A DNA stretch of 33,895 bases from CAYWHE01 sp964458125 (GTDB lineage: Bacteria; Bacteroidota; Bacteroidia; AKYH767-A; OLB10), in NCBI GenBank assembly GCA_964458125.1, contig CAYWHE010000012.1:1-33895 (forward strand), written 5' to 3'. The position numbers were made by a program, and so were the translations under genes. This document shows, piece after piece, positions 16,731-25,523 of this stretch. Positions within the stretch are counted from its first letter, which is position 1. Every line of letters begins with the position of its first letter. The notes under the pieces are model-generated. The model was not told where the DNA came from and searched no databases. It was given only the letters and a program-made list of their open reading frames with translations.

Positions 16731-19565
16731 TCAATGAGCTTCCAGCCAGTTCCTTCCTGTACCCATGCCGATTTCGATGGGAACCTCCATGTTGATGGCA
16801 TGCTTCATGTGATTCCCGGCCAGGTTTTTCAGCTCCTCCACTTCTTCCTTCAGCGCATCAAATACCAGTTCATCGTGAACCTGCAGCAGCATCCTGGATT
16901 TCAGCTTTCGTTTTTTAATCTCATCATGGATCCGGATCATGGCGATCTTGATCATATCGGCCGCGCTACCCTGAATGGGGGCGTTGATGGCATTCCGTTC
17001 GGCAAATCCCCGCACGGTTGCATTGGCCGAATTGATATCCCGCAAATACCGCCTGCGTCCCATGATGGTCTCCACATACCCCTTCTGACGGGCACTTTCG
17101 ATGGACTGATCCATATAATCTTTGATGCCCGGGTACTGCCGGAAATAATTCTCTATGATCTCCCTGGCTTCCGTACGGGAAATGTTGAGGCGGTCAGCCA
17201 GGCCGAAAGCCGATATGCCGTAGATGATACCAAAATTGACCATTTTGGCATTCCTGCGCATATCGGAGGTGACCTCCTGCAAGGCCACGCCATATACCCT
17301 GGATGCGGTGGAGGCATGGATGTCTTCCCCGCTTTTAAACGCAGCTATCATGCCTTCATCCCGGCTTAACTCGGCGATGATGCGGAGTTCAATCTGAGAG
17401 TAGTCCGCAGACAGGAGGAGGAATTTGTCATTCCTCGGGATAAACGCCTTCCTGATTTCCCTTCCCCGTATGGTGCGGATGGGGATGTTCTGCAGATTCG
17501 GGTTGTCGGAACTGAGCCGGCCGGTGACTGCAACGACTTGGTTATACGAAGTATGAATGCGGCCGGTTCTCGGGTTAACCATTTCGGGCAGCACATCCAC
17601 ATAGGTGTTTTTAAGTTTCACGAGTTCCCGGTAGTCCAGTATCCTCCGCACAATGGGATGCCGGTTCTCCAGTTTGACCAGCACATCCTCCCCGGTGGAG
17701 TACTGGCCGGTCTTGGTTTTCTGTGGCTTGTCGGAAATTTTTAAAATGTCGAACAATATCTCCCCCACCTGTTTGGGAGAGGACACGTTAAAGGTGGTGC
17801 CGGCCATGCCTTGTATCTCCTGTTCGGCACCGGCGATATCCTTTACCAGGGCGGCGGAAATTTCCCTCAGGGTATTTTTATCGAGGTTTATCCCTTCCGC
17901 TTCCATGGCGGCCAGCACGGGCACCAGCGGAATCTCCACTTCGTCAAAAAGCTTTTGCGTGCCGCTTTGCAGCAGCATGGGCTCAAACTGCTGTCTCAAC
18001 TGATACGTCACATCGGCGTCCTCGGCTGCATATTCGGCTATTTGCTCCAGCGGCACCTGCCGCATGCTGATCTGGTCCTTTCCCCTTTTCCCGATCAGTG
18101 TTTCAATGCTTACGGTGGCGTAATGCAGATAGGTTTCGGCCAGCACATCCATGTTGTGCCGCATGTCGGGCTGAATCAGGAAATGGGCTATCATGGTATC
18201 AAACAGGCGTCCCCTGATTTCCACATCGTACCATTTTAAAACCGACAAGTCGTATTTGATATTCTGACCGGTTTTTTCAATCTGTGGATCTTCAAATACG
18301 GGTTTGAATTCCCCCACTACCTGAAGGGCTTCCTGGTAATTTTCAGGTACCGGTACATACCAGGCCTCATGAGCTTTCCAGGAAAATGACATGCCCACCA
18401 GCTCAGCCAGGTTCACATCCAGTCCCGTGGTTTCGGTATCAAAACAAAACGATTTTAATTTGCCGAGTTCGGTTATCAGCGCATGACGCTTACCGGGAGT
18501 ATCGGCCACCTGGTAATTGTGCCTGACATCCTGAATGGTATGAAGTATTGGTGTTTCCGGGCTTTCATCGGCCTGTGAAACAACGGTAGTATCCTCCAGG
18601 CCGCTGCCGAAAAATAAATTTCCCTGCGGTGCAGGAGTGGCCGCTTTCTTTTTGGCATCCGTAACGGCCGAACCGTTCGTGGAGGGATCCTGCAGGATCT
18701 TCTGGGCCAGGGTGCGGAATTCCAGTTCCGCAAACAGCTCCTTGAGCATTTCCCTGTTCGGTTCCCGGCGCCTCAGCTCCGATTCATCAAAAGGAACCGG
18801 AACATCTGTAATGATGGTAGCGAGGCGCTTGGACTGCAGGGCAAGTTCCTTGTTGTTCTCCACTTTTTCTTTCAGCTTTCCTTTCAAGGTTTCGGTGTTT
18901 TCCAGCACTTTTTCCACGGTTCCAAATTGCTTCACCAGTTGAATGGCCGTTTTTTCACCCACGCCCGGAATGCCCGGAATATTATCCACGCTGTCACCCA
19001 TCAATCCAAGGATGTCTATGACCTGGGAAACCCGCTCAATTTCCCAGCGTTTGCACACTTCCTCCACGCCCATAACCTCGGGAACTCCTCCGCCCCTGGG
19101 TGGCTTATAAATAAAGGTGTTTTCGTCCACCAGCTGACCGTAGTCCTTATCCGGCGTCATCATATAAGTGGTGAATCCTTCCTTTTCGGCCCGTCTGGCA
19201 AAGGTTCCGATGATATCATCGGCTTCATAGCCATCCTTCATGATCACCGGAATATTGAAGGCCTGGATCACCTTAATCACGTAAGGAATGGCGCTGGCCA
19301 GGTCTTCCGGTATCTCCTGCCGGTGGGCTTTGTAACCGGCAAACTCATCATGCCGGGAGGTGGGAGCAGCCGTATCAAAAACCACGGCAATGTGTGTGGG
19401 TTCTTCTTTTTTTAAAACATCGAGCAGGGTATTGGTGAAGCCGAAGATGGCCGAAGTGTTCTGGCCCCTGGAGTTGATACGGTGGTTATTACTGAATGCA
19501 AAATACGCCCTGTAGATCAGGGCCATGGCATCGAGCAGGAAAAGCTTTTTGGAAGGAGTGGACAT
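16731..19565 (-). CDS. polA: DNA polymerase I
   Basis: This enzyme fills gaps and removes primers during lagging-strand synthesis and repair. The 944-aa length is typical. The N-terminal 5'-3' nuclease domain (about 1-290) has LLDAMALIYRAYFAF, GYEADDIIG and the helix-hairpin-helix GLMGDSVDNIPGIPGVGEKTA. The 3'-5' exonuclease domain looks active: exo I D376-T-E378, exo II N435-x-K-Y-D439 and exo III Y512-x3-D516 are all present, whereas some bacterial PolA proteins have lost them. Polymerase motifs A (LLSADYSQIELRI), B (RRNAKMVNFGIIYG) and C (LLQVHDELVF) are intact. The start at MSTPSKKLFLLD matches the family. It stands alone between non-coding gaps, with a candidate -7 element just upstream. 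Confidence 0.98.
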   Translation of the reverse strand: MSTPSKKLFLLDAMALIYRAYFAFSNNHRINSRGQNTSAIFGFTNTLLDVLKKEEPTHIAVVFDTAAPTSRHDEFAGYKAHRQEIPEDLASAIPYVIKVIQAFNIPVIMKDGYEADDIIGTFARRAEKEGFTTYMMTPDKDYGQLVDENTFIYKPPRGGGVPEVMGVEEVCKRWEIERVSQVIDILGLMGDSVDNIPGIPGVGEKTAIQLVKQFGTVEKVLENTETLKGKLKEKVENNKELALQSKRLATIITDVPVPFDESELRRREPNREMLKELFAELEFRTLAQKILQDPSTNGSAVTDAKKKAATPAPQGNLFFGSGLEDTTVVSQADESPETPILHTIQDVRHNYQVADTPGKRHALITELGKLKSFCFDTETTGLDVNLAELVGMSFSWKAHEAWYVPVPENYQEALQVVGEFKPVFEDPQIEKTGQNIKYDLSVLKWYDVEIRGRLFDTMIAHFLIQPDMRHNMDVLAETYLHYATVSIETLIGKRGKDQISMRQVPLEQIAEYAAEDADVTYQLRQQFEPMLLQSGTQKLFDEVEIPLVPVLAAMEAEGINLDKNTLREISAALVKDIAGAEQEIQGMAGTTFNVSSPKQVGEILFDILKISDKPQKTKTGQYSTGEDVLVKLENRHPIVRRILDYRELVKLKNTYVDVLPEMVNPRTGRIHTSYNQVVAVTGRLSSDNPNLQNIPIRTIRGREIRKAFIPRNDKFLLLSADYSQIELRIIAELSRDEGMIAAFKSGEDIHASTASRVYGVALQEVTSDMRRNAKMVNFGIIYGISAFGLADRLNISRTEAREIIENYFRQYPGIKDYMDQSIESARQKGYVETIMGRRRYLRDINSANATVRGFAERNAINAPIQGSAADMIKIAMIRIHDEIKKRKLKSRMLLQVHDELVFDALKEEVEELKNLAGNHMKHAINMEVPIEIGMGTGRNWLEAH

Positions 19566-19587
19566 GTGCAGGAAATGGTTGACCGAT

Positions 19588-19595
19588 CAAAAATA
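19588..19595 (-). promoter_or_regulatory. Candidate -7 element (TATTTTTG) for polA
   Basis: The minus-strand octamer fits TAnnTTTG and lies 23 bases before the polA start codon, giving a short leader. No TTG sits at the expected distance, so the call rests on one half-site. Confidence 0.38.
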
Positions 19596-19771
19596 TCAAA
19601 AAATTAATTAGAAGCCGGCATGATGAACCCCGGAATATTTTCCCTGCCGTTACGGGACACTAAAAGATGTTGAGCGGAGCTACCGGATTCATTCCATCAA
19701 GCGTATGGAAATCTCCTGAAATATTCCTGTAACAGGCGTTTTCACCCGAACCGATTCACGCGGAAAAAGAA

Positions 19772-21019
19772 TCACCTCACCCTGATCAGCTTCTGAAAAT
19801 AGCTGCTGTTGTCGGCAAGTATGGTTTTTACCAGGTACAGGCCTGCGGGCAACCCGGAAATGTCGGAAGATAAAACCCCCTTTCCGTTTATTGAAAAATC
19901 AAGGGGCACCTGTTTGCCGGATGCATCCGTCAGCACTACCTGTCTGACGGTCTGCATGGCTGCCTGTACATAAAGGGTATTCGAACGGTTGGGATTCGGG
20001 TATAGCAAAGGTTTAGATTTCAGCAGCAATTCTTCCGTTGCCGAAAGTGAGGACTCGTCAAACCGGACAAGGCCCTGCGTCTGGGTACCCATCCACACCA
20101 TGCCGGAATCATCGAGGACCACGCAGAAAACGTAGTTATCCGGAATGCCGGAATTATTCATCTGGTAACTGGTGAAGTTCAGCTGGTCCTTGACGATCAG
20201 GCCGGCATCCTGGCTGCCCAGCCAGATGCGCTGATCCGGAGCAACCCGCACGGCATTGATGCTGTTGGATTGTATATTGCCGTTCCCGGTATGATACCAA
20301 AGCCAGGTAATACCCCCCACATAAGCCATCAGGCCGCCGGTAGGCATGCCCAGCCAGGTGTTCCCGATGGAATCCTTGTCAATGGCCAGTATGGAATTGT
20401 CCTGTATCCCGGAATTCCAGATCGTAAACACGTTCCAGCTTGTATCGTCATTGATCGTCAGTCCGCCGTTCAGGGAGCCAATATATTTGACATCCTGCTG
20501 GTCGATATGAATGCAGGAAAGATTGTTCGACATGAGTACGGAATTGAACATGTTGTATACGATCCAGGTCGTGTCATCGTATATGACTAACCCGCCGGCC
20601 GTGGCGAACCATTTCCGGCCCACGCTGTCCATCCCGATTCCCTTAACATTATTATCCGGCAGGCTGGAATTAGTCATATCGTAAACCGTCCAGAGGCTAT
20701 CGTCAAACCGGGCCACACCACCGTTAAAAGTACCGATCCATTTATCACCGGAAGGATCAATATATATGGACCGGATGGAATTATCGGGTAATCCGGAATT
20801 GAATGTCTGGTAAAGATGCCAGGAAGTATCCTCCAGGGTGGCCAGACCATAATCCGTCCCGATCCATAGTTTACCGGACTGATCAAAGGCCAGGCAGCGA
20901 ACAGTGTTGTCGGGAAGCTGGGAGTTAAAGGTATTGAAATTGGTCCAGGCCGTTTGAGCAGGGCTGGCCAGGCTCATGCCAAGGCAAAACCAGGTCGCAA
21001 GAATGGAAAATTGTTTCAT
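19772..21019 (-). CDS. Secreted seven-bladed propeller protein with T9SS sorting domain
   Basis: The protein has a signal peptide (MKQFSILATWFCLGMSLASPAQ; I start it at the fourth codon of the longest frame). Seven repeats of about 46 residues follow, each with the pattern (L/I)PDN.(V/I)..(I/L)..D..G..W(I/L)G(T)..GGL....(D)..W...... This is the two-component-regulator propeller (Reg_prop) type, here without any kinase. Seven units would close one beta propeller. The C-terminal 80 residues are a T9SS type A sorting domain (LLYPNPNRSNTLYV, DASGKQVPL, LPAGLYLVKTI, FQKLIRVR), so the protein is probably released or attached at the surface. It starts 48 bases after the lysyl oxidase stop and may be co-transcribed with it. 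Ligand and role are unknown. Confidence 0.9.
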   Translation of the reverse strand: MKQFSILATWFCLGMSLASPAQTAWTNFNTFNSQLPDNTVRCLAFDQSGKLWIGTDYGLATLEDTSWHLYQTFNSGLPDNSIRSIYIDPSGDKWIGTFNGGVARFDDSLWTVYDMTNSSLPDNNVKGIGMDSVGRKWFATAGGLVIYDDTTWIVYNMFNSVLMSNNLSCIHIDQQDVKYIGSLNGGLTINDDTSWNVFTIWNSGIQDNSILAIDKDSIGNTWLGMPTGGLMAYVGGITWLWYHTGNGNIQSNSINAVRVAPDQRIWLGSQDAGLIVKDQLNFTSYQMNNSGIPDNYVFCVVLDDSGMVWMGTQTQGLVRFDESSLSATEELLLKSKPLLYPNPNRSNTLYVQAAMQTVRQVVLTDASGKQVPLDFSINGKGVLSSDISGLPAGLYLVKTILADNSSYFQKLIRVR

Positions 21020-21067
21020 TTCAGTCATCAGGTGTACACAGCACCGTAAAGGTAAACAATCCTGCTC

Positions 21068-24000
21068 TCAATTTACGATTACTTTAATAAACTGATGATT
21101 ATCATTCCTGTCTATACCCAGCAGGTACATTCCTTTGGCAAAACCATGCACGTCAATTTCAATTAAGTTTTCATCGCTAACCAGCCGGAGGTTCCTGGAA
21201 AATACCGCCCTTCCGGTAGGATCCGTCATCCATACCCTTCCGTTGCCTTTGCTTTCATTCTTAAACACGACATGCAGCCGGTCGTTGACCGGATTGGGGT
21301 AGGCCAGTACCCGGTTTTCATCCTGGTCTGTTTCGTTCTCCAAACGGATGGTGGCCGTGGTAAAGCTGCTCATCGTACTGTTTCCCCTGGCTACTCCGTT
21401 GCAGTAAACCTGCACCCACCAGTTATAGGTGGTACCTGCCTTCAGGTTTATGAGGTTTATGAAAGAGGTGTTGGTGGATGATTTCTTATACTTATATACC
21501 GGAGTGACACCGGCCTTGGTGTATTTGACCTTGACGGAATCCCCGCTGGCGGAAGGATCCCAGGAAACCGTGGCCGTGGTGGTGGTGATGTTGGTAGTCT
21601 GCTGGCCAACCGGTACCGTGCAGGTGTATGGGTAACTTCCGGTGGTGAAATTGATCACGGAACTGAATGTAGTGGGCGCAGCGCATACGCATTTCACCCA
21701 GCATTCATAGTAGGTATTGGGGAGCAGGTTGTTCAATACGGCTGAGGTCACCCCGGGCGATCCTGATACGGTTTTTGATTTATACGTAATGGTTCCCACC
21801 GGCCTGTACCGCACCCTGAACTGGGGAGCGGTCACATCCGGAGCCCAGTTGATGGTAGCGCTGAAGGGGGAGATGTCGGTTGCCGGGTAGGGCGTTGGAA
21901 TGCCGCAACTGGTTGCCTGCTGGCTCACCAGGACGCTTTCGCTGTAGGATGCGCTGCAGCCGTTTGCATCGGTTAACGCATAGGTAATGATGTAGGGCCC
22001 CCCCACTCCGGCTGCGGCCGGGCTGAAGGTGTTGCCGCTGATCCCGCTGCCTGAAAAGGTTCCCCCGGCGGGAATTCCCGTCAGAGCCATATCGGGATCG
22101 GAAACGAAACAGGTTCCGGACAGCCCGGTGAACGATACCGAAGGAATTGCATTTACGGTTACCGTTATATTGCCGGTGTCGGTGCAGGAACCGTTACTCC
22201 CGATGACCGTGTAAACGGTGGTGGAAGCCGGGCTGGCGTGAACGGTGTTTCCGGCTGCCGTATCCAGTCCGGCCGGGGGCGTCCAAACATACTCTGCAGC
22301 GCCGGAGGCCGTGAGCTGCGCCGTGCCTCCGGTACAGAAGGCAGCATCGGGACTCAGTGACAATTGAGGTGTCTGAATCACGGTTACCGTAGTTTGTGCA
22401 GTGGCTGTGCATCCGTTGCCTCCTGTACCGGCAACCGTATACGTTGTTGTCGAAGAAGGAGTGGCGTTTACCGATGCACCCGTGCTGTTATTCAGCCCGG
22501 TTGCGGGCGACCAGCTGTAGGTCGCCGCACCTCCTGCCGAAAGGACGGCGGTTTGACCGGAACAAATGACGGAGGAAGCGCTGACGCTGACGGGGGGTAA
22601 CGGATTCACGGTGACGGTAACGGTACTGATGCTGCTGCAGTTGTTTGTTGTACCGGTAACCGTATACGTAGTTGTTGCCAGTGGGGAAGCGACCACGGCA
22701 GCGCCTGAAGTGACATTCAGTCCCGTGGCGGGAGACCAGGCATATGAGGCCGCTCCGCCGGCTGCCAGGTTTGCCGATGAACCGGAGCAGATCACTGCAG
22801 CCGGGGATACGGTAACGGAGGGTAACGGATTAACGGTAACCATAACGGTTCCGGTGTTTGTGCATCCATTACTGCCGGTGGCCGTTACCGTATACGTGGT
22901 CGTGGAAGCGGGTGAAGCCGTTACCGAAGATCCCGTGGTGCCGCTCAGGCCCGTGGACGGAGACCAGGTATAAGAAGTGGCTCCGCTGACCATGAGCGGG
23001 GCCGACTGACCCGTACATACAGCAGTGGCCGGGGTCAGGGTCAGGGTTGGTTTGGCGTTTACGGTGATCGATACGGTCTTTGTTTTCGTACACCCGGCTG
23101 CAGAAGTGCCGGTCACGGTATAAACGGTATTGGCGGCAGGGCTGGCGCTGACACTGCCGCCCGTGGTGGCATTTAATCCGGTTGCGGGCGCCCAGGAATA
23201 GGTAGAGGCGCCGGATGCCGTCATGGTGGTGGAAGTGCCGGAACAAATGGTGGCATTGGGACTGCTGGTAATGGTGGGGAGTGCCGTTTGCTGGGTCAGT
23301 GTAAAGGGAACGGCCAGCACGTTGTTGTTTTCATTGGATTCGAGGAAATAATTATAGGGGTCGAGCTGCACCACGATGTAATAGGGGCCGTTGCATAACC
23401 CCGGGGGCAGGTTGATCCACATGCCGTCGAGGTATTGGTAATAGATATCCGTATATCCGGAGGAAATACCCTGCACCACGGGTGAACAGTTGTATGAGCC
23501 TCCGCCCAAACCGTAATTGGGGAAATTTGAATTGGTCAGCGTATTGCCTGCCGAATCCACACAGTGCCCGTTGTAATAGGAACAGGTTCCGTAATCCATC
23601 AGGCAAAAGGCCAGTTTGGCACCCGAAGCCACAATGGGCCAGGTCAGCGGATCAGGGTTGGCGGTGGCTGTCCGGAGGGTATATTTCCCCCAGTCGTCCA
23701 CATGCATATGCCCGTGGGCTGGATGATAGGTCATGGTTCCACCTGGCCTGTCGTAATAGGTCATCGTATTGCCGTTCTTATGATACACCCGTTGGTTGAT
23801 GAGCTGCCTGGGATAGGTCACCCCGTCCGGGCAGATGGATGGAGCCGTCCCGGTGAAGGTGTCCGTACCGCATACATAGGTGGTGGTGGTGCGTACTTCG
23901 AGCGGTCCGAAACCAATGTTGGGGGTGGAAACGGATAACCGGAGTTTGGCGTTGTTGGAGCCGTTGCCGCTCTGGGAATACTCAATAACTCCGTAATTAC

Positions 24001-24169
24001 CGGTGGTTAGCAGGGGCGGCTTGCCTACAATCATGTCGGGAAGCAAGTCGCAGTTGGTGACCCCGCTCTGGGAACAGCTGCAGTTGGTGGCATTGGTGGT
24101 GGTACACTGGGAAAATCCCATCCCGGCCGCGGTGATCAGGAGGGTGGCAACGAGCAGAACTTTTTTCAT
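21068..24169 (-). CDS. T9SS-exported lysyl oxidase with Ig-like and FN3 domains
   Basis: The signal peptide is residues 1-20. Residues about 40-292 match the lysyl oxidase family (copper- and lysine-tyrosylquinone-dependent amine oxidases that turn peptidyl lysine into aldehydes that cross-link proteins). The copper motif is complete: H149, H152, H154 and H156, aligning with human LOX H289, H292, H294 and H296. K185 in GAKLAFCL aligns with the cofactor lysine (LOX GHKASFCL), and Y243 in QGISSGYTDIYY with the cofactor tyrosine (QGLSPGCYDTYG). The end of the domain, LDPYNYFLESNENNN, matches VNPSYLVPESDYTNN. Five Ig/PKD-like repeats (about 300-680) follow, then another Ig-like unit, two fibronectin type III domains and a T9SS type A sorting domain (AYPNPVNDRLHV, GFAKGMYLLGI, HQFIKVIVN). 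Catalytic residues appear intact, so an active extracellular cross-linking or amine-oxidising enzyme is likely; the substrate is unknown. Confidence 0.93.
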   Translation of the reverse strand: MKKVLLVATLLITAAGMGFSQCTTTNATNCSCSQSGVTNCDLLPDMIVGKPPLLTTGNYGVIEYSQSGNGSNNAKLRLSVSTPNIGFGPLEVRTTTTYVCGTDTFTGTAPSICPDGVTYPRQLINQRVYHKNGNTMTYYDRPGGTMTYHPAHGHMHVDDWGKYTLRTATANPDPLTWPIVASGAKLAFCLMDYGTCSYYNGHCVDSAGNTLTNSNFPNYGLGGGSYNCSPVVQGISSGYTDIYYQYLDGMWINLPPGLCNGPYYIVVQLDPYNYFLESNENNNVLAVPFTLTQQTALPTITSSPNATICSGTSTTMTASGASTYSWAPATGLNATTGGSVSASPAANTVYTVTGTSAAGCTKTKTVSITVNAKPTLTLTPATAVCTGQSAPLMVSGATSYTWSPSTGLSGTTGSSVTASPASTTTYTVTATGSNGCTNTGTVMVTVNPLPSVTVSPAAVICSGSSANLAAGGAASYAWSPATGLNVTSGAAVVASPLATTTYTVTGTTNNCSSISTVTVTVNPLPPVSVSASSVICSGQTAVLSAGGAATYSWSPATGLNNSTGASVNATPSSTTTYTVAGTGGNGCTATAQTTVTVIQTPQLSLSPDAAFCTGGTAQLTASGAAEYVWTPPAGLDTAAGNTVHASPASTTVYTVIGSNGSCTDTGNITVTVNAIPSVSFTGLSGTCFVSDPDMALTGIPAGGTFSGSGISGNTFSPAAAGVGGPYIITYALTDANGCSASYSESVLVSQQATSCGIPTPYPATDISPFSATINWAPDVTAPQFRVRYRPVGTITYKSKTVSGSPGVTSAVLNNLLPNTYYECWVKCVCAAPTTFSSVINFTTGSYPYTCTVPVGQQTTNITTTTATVSWDPSASGDSVKVKYTKAGVTPVYKYKKSSTNTSFINLINLKAGTTYNWWVQVYCNGVARGNSTMSSFTTATIRLENETDQDENRVLAYPNPVNDRLHVVFKNESKGNGRVWMTDPTGRAVFSRNLRLVSDENLIEIDVHGFAKGMYLLGIDRNDNHQFIKVIVN
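22130..23272 (-). repeat. Five tandem Ig/PKD-like coding repeats of about 225-230 bases
   Basis: Units of about 75-77 residues contain a Cys-Ser/Thr-Gly start, a YxWxP(A/S)(T)GL motif and a TTYTVTGT...GC ending. They resemble the repeats of the 1469-aa adhesin but are more diverged from one another. Confidence 0.8.
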
Positions 24170-24297
24170 TGGCAGATGTAGTTGGTTTTGGTTTCAGTAT
24201 GGATTCCTGTTGGATGGTATCCGAAACGAAACCTGTCATTTTTGGATGAAGCATTTTCGCTCCAAACCTTACATTTTTATTCCCGGAACCTTTTCCA

Positions 24298-24305
24298 TAA
24301 TTTTG
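24298..24305 (+). promoter_or_regulatory. Candidate -7 element (TAATTTTG) for the DinB gene
   Basis: A plus-strand TAnnTTTG match lies 16 bases before the ATG at 24322, in the divergent gap between the lysyl oxidase and DinB genes. The predicted leader is very short and no TTG was found at the -33 position. Confidence 0.38.
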
Positions 24306-24321
24306 AACAAAAGAAACGACC

Positions 24322-24834
24322 ATGGAAGCCATGATGAACCGCGTAGCGCCTTACTACCATGCTTATATCAGGCAGGTGAATGGAGTCGATATTCTTGAAG
24401 AACTCCGGAAAGGGCTTTCCGAAACACAAACCTTTTTATCCGCCGTCAGCGAAGCGGATTCGCTGTATGCGTACGCCCCTTACAAGTGGACCATCCGGGA
24501 AGTGGTGGGCCACCTGGCTGATGCCGAGCGGGTATTCACCTACCGGGCCCTGCGCATCGCCCGCGGGGACCAGACTCCATTGGCAGGCTTTGATGAAAAT
24601 GAGTATGTGAAAACGGCCCGGTTCAATAAAACAAAATGGGCGGATTTATTACAGCAGCTGAAAACCGTTCGGGAAGCCAGCCTGTCCCTGTTTTCTTCTT
24701 TTGATGAAGAGGCCTTTCACCGGGATGGGGTAGCCAATAATCAACCCACCTTCGTCAGGGGACTGGCCTATATTATCCGCGGACATGAATTGCATCACCT
24801 CGGGGTGATCCGGGAGCGGTATTTGAAAAAATAA
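24322..24834 (+). CDS. DinB-family metal-binding four-helix protein
   Basis: The 170-aa protein has the DinB/YfiT fold signature. H64 in VVGHLADAE, with H155 and H159 in RGHELHH, forms the three-histidine metal site, and helices fill the rest (ILEELRKGLSETQTFL, ADLLQQLKTVREASLSLFSS). Related proteins are putative metal-dependent thiol transferases or hydrolases; the specific reaction cannot be read from sequence. It is the only clear plus-strand gene in the window, divergent from the lysyl oxidase and convergent with the small peptidase-like gene. ATGs at codons 4 and 5 are alternative starts. Confidence 0.92.
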   Translation: MEAMMNRVAPYYHAYIRQVNGVDILEELRKGLSETQTFLSAVSEADSLYAYAPYKWTIREVVGHLADAERVFTYRALRIARGDQTPLAGFDENEYVKTARFNKTKWADLLQQLKTVREASLSLFSSFDEEAFHRDGVANNQPTFVRGLAYIIRGHELHHLGVIRERYLKK

Positions 24835-24970
24835 TTCCTTCCTGTTGGAAAATTGCTGTTTTTAACTGCCGGTTTCCTTCAGCGTAATGTTTCATTTATA
24901 TAGTTTCTGTCTTGGCATTTTCACTTTTTCAACCTGCTCCCCCTGCAACCAGGATAAAACAGGATCCGTG

Positions 24971-25009
24971 CCTGTTAGAAAGGCATGCCGTATTTCCGGC
25001 ATGAACAGG
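24971..25009 (-). terminator. Nested hairpin between convergent genes
   Basis: An inner 7-base stem catgccg/cggcatg (24984-24990, 24997-25003) with a 6-base loop is flanked by an outer cctgtt/aacagg pair (24971-24976, 25004-25009). It begins two bases after the stop codon of the zinc-ribbon peptidase-like gene and could serve both convergent transcripts. A clear T-run is missing. Confidence 0.5.
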
Positions 25010-25011
25010 CT

Positions 25012-25512
25012 TTACCGGTAAAAACTACCGGCATGGTTAAAATAAGTTCGGAATTCGTTTTCCGCCACACGTCCCTGCCTGCTTGAATCATGCCGGATGA
25101 TGATCTGCGGGGAAGCGGGTGTGTTCGGATCAGGTGTAACCTGGATGACCAGGCCGGTATGGTCCATGGAGGGCGTCACATAGATATCGTTAACCCTCAC
25201 CTGGGCCAGGGGCACGACTGTCTTACCCGCCACCAGCGTCCGTACGCGAAAGGTAAAGCCTTCCAGGCACTGCTCATTCCGGCCCCCGCTCCTGATCCCC
25301 AGCTGGTGAGCTACCCAGTGTGCACAGCCCGTTCCGGAAATGGGCTGCCAGTTATTGGAGCCGGCATACCAGACAAAACACGATTTAGGCTGAACATGGA
25401 CATCTACCCTCGCGGCTGCCGCCGCAATTCCCCGCTGACAATGTTCACAATAAGAGAGGCTATTCAGGGTCAGGACTCCCGTCCGCCCTGGATGATATAA
25501 ACAACGGCTCAT
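25012..25512 (-). CDS. Small zinc-ribbon plus papain-like (NlpC/P60- or CHAP-like) cysteine hydrolase candidate
   Basis: The 166-aa protein has no signal peptide. C4, H7, C22 and C25 (CLYH...CEHC) look like a small zinc ribbon. A segment with C63 in GTGCAHWVAHQLG follows, then H118 in DHTGLVIQV and a later IIRHDSS with H141. Cys at the start of a helix followed by a His at the start of a strand is the layout of papain-like NlpC/P60 and CHAP amidases, so a peptidoglycan or peptide amidase is plausible; no family was confirmed. It starts 11 bases after the stop of a lipoprotein gene and is probably co-transcribed with it. A cytoplasmic-looking amidase with an exported lipoprotein partner is reminiscent of effector/immunity pairs, but that is inference. 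The start at MSRCLYHP keeps the first Cys of the ribbon. Confidence 0.78.
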   Translation of the reverse strand: MSRCLYHPGRTGVLTLNSLSYCEHCQRGIAAAAARVDVHVQPKSCFVWYAGSNNWQPISGTGCAHWVAHQLGIRSGGRNEQCLEGFTFRVRTLVAGKTVVPLAQVRVNDIYVTPSMDHTGLVIQVTPDPNTPASPQIIIRHDSSRQGRVAENEFRTYFNHAGSFYR

Positions 25513-25523
25513 GAGGGTATGAC

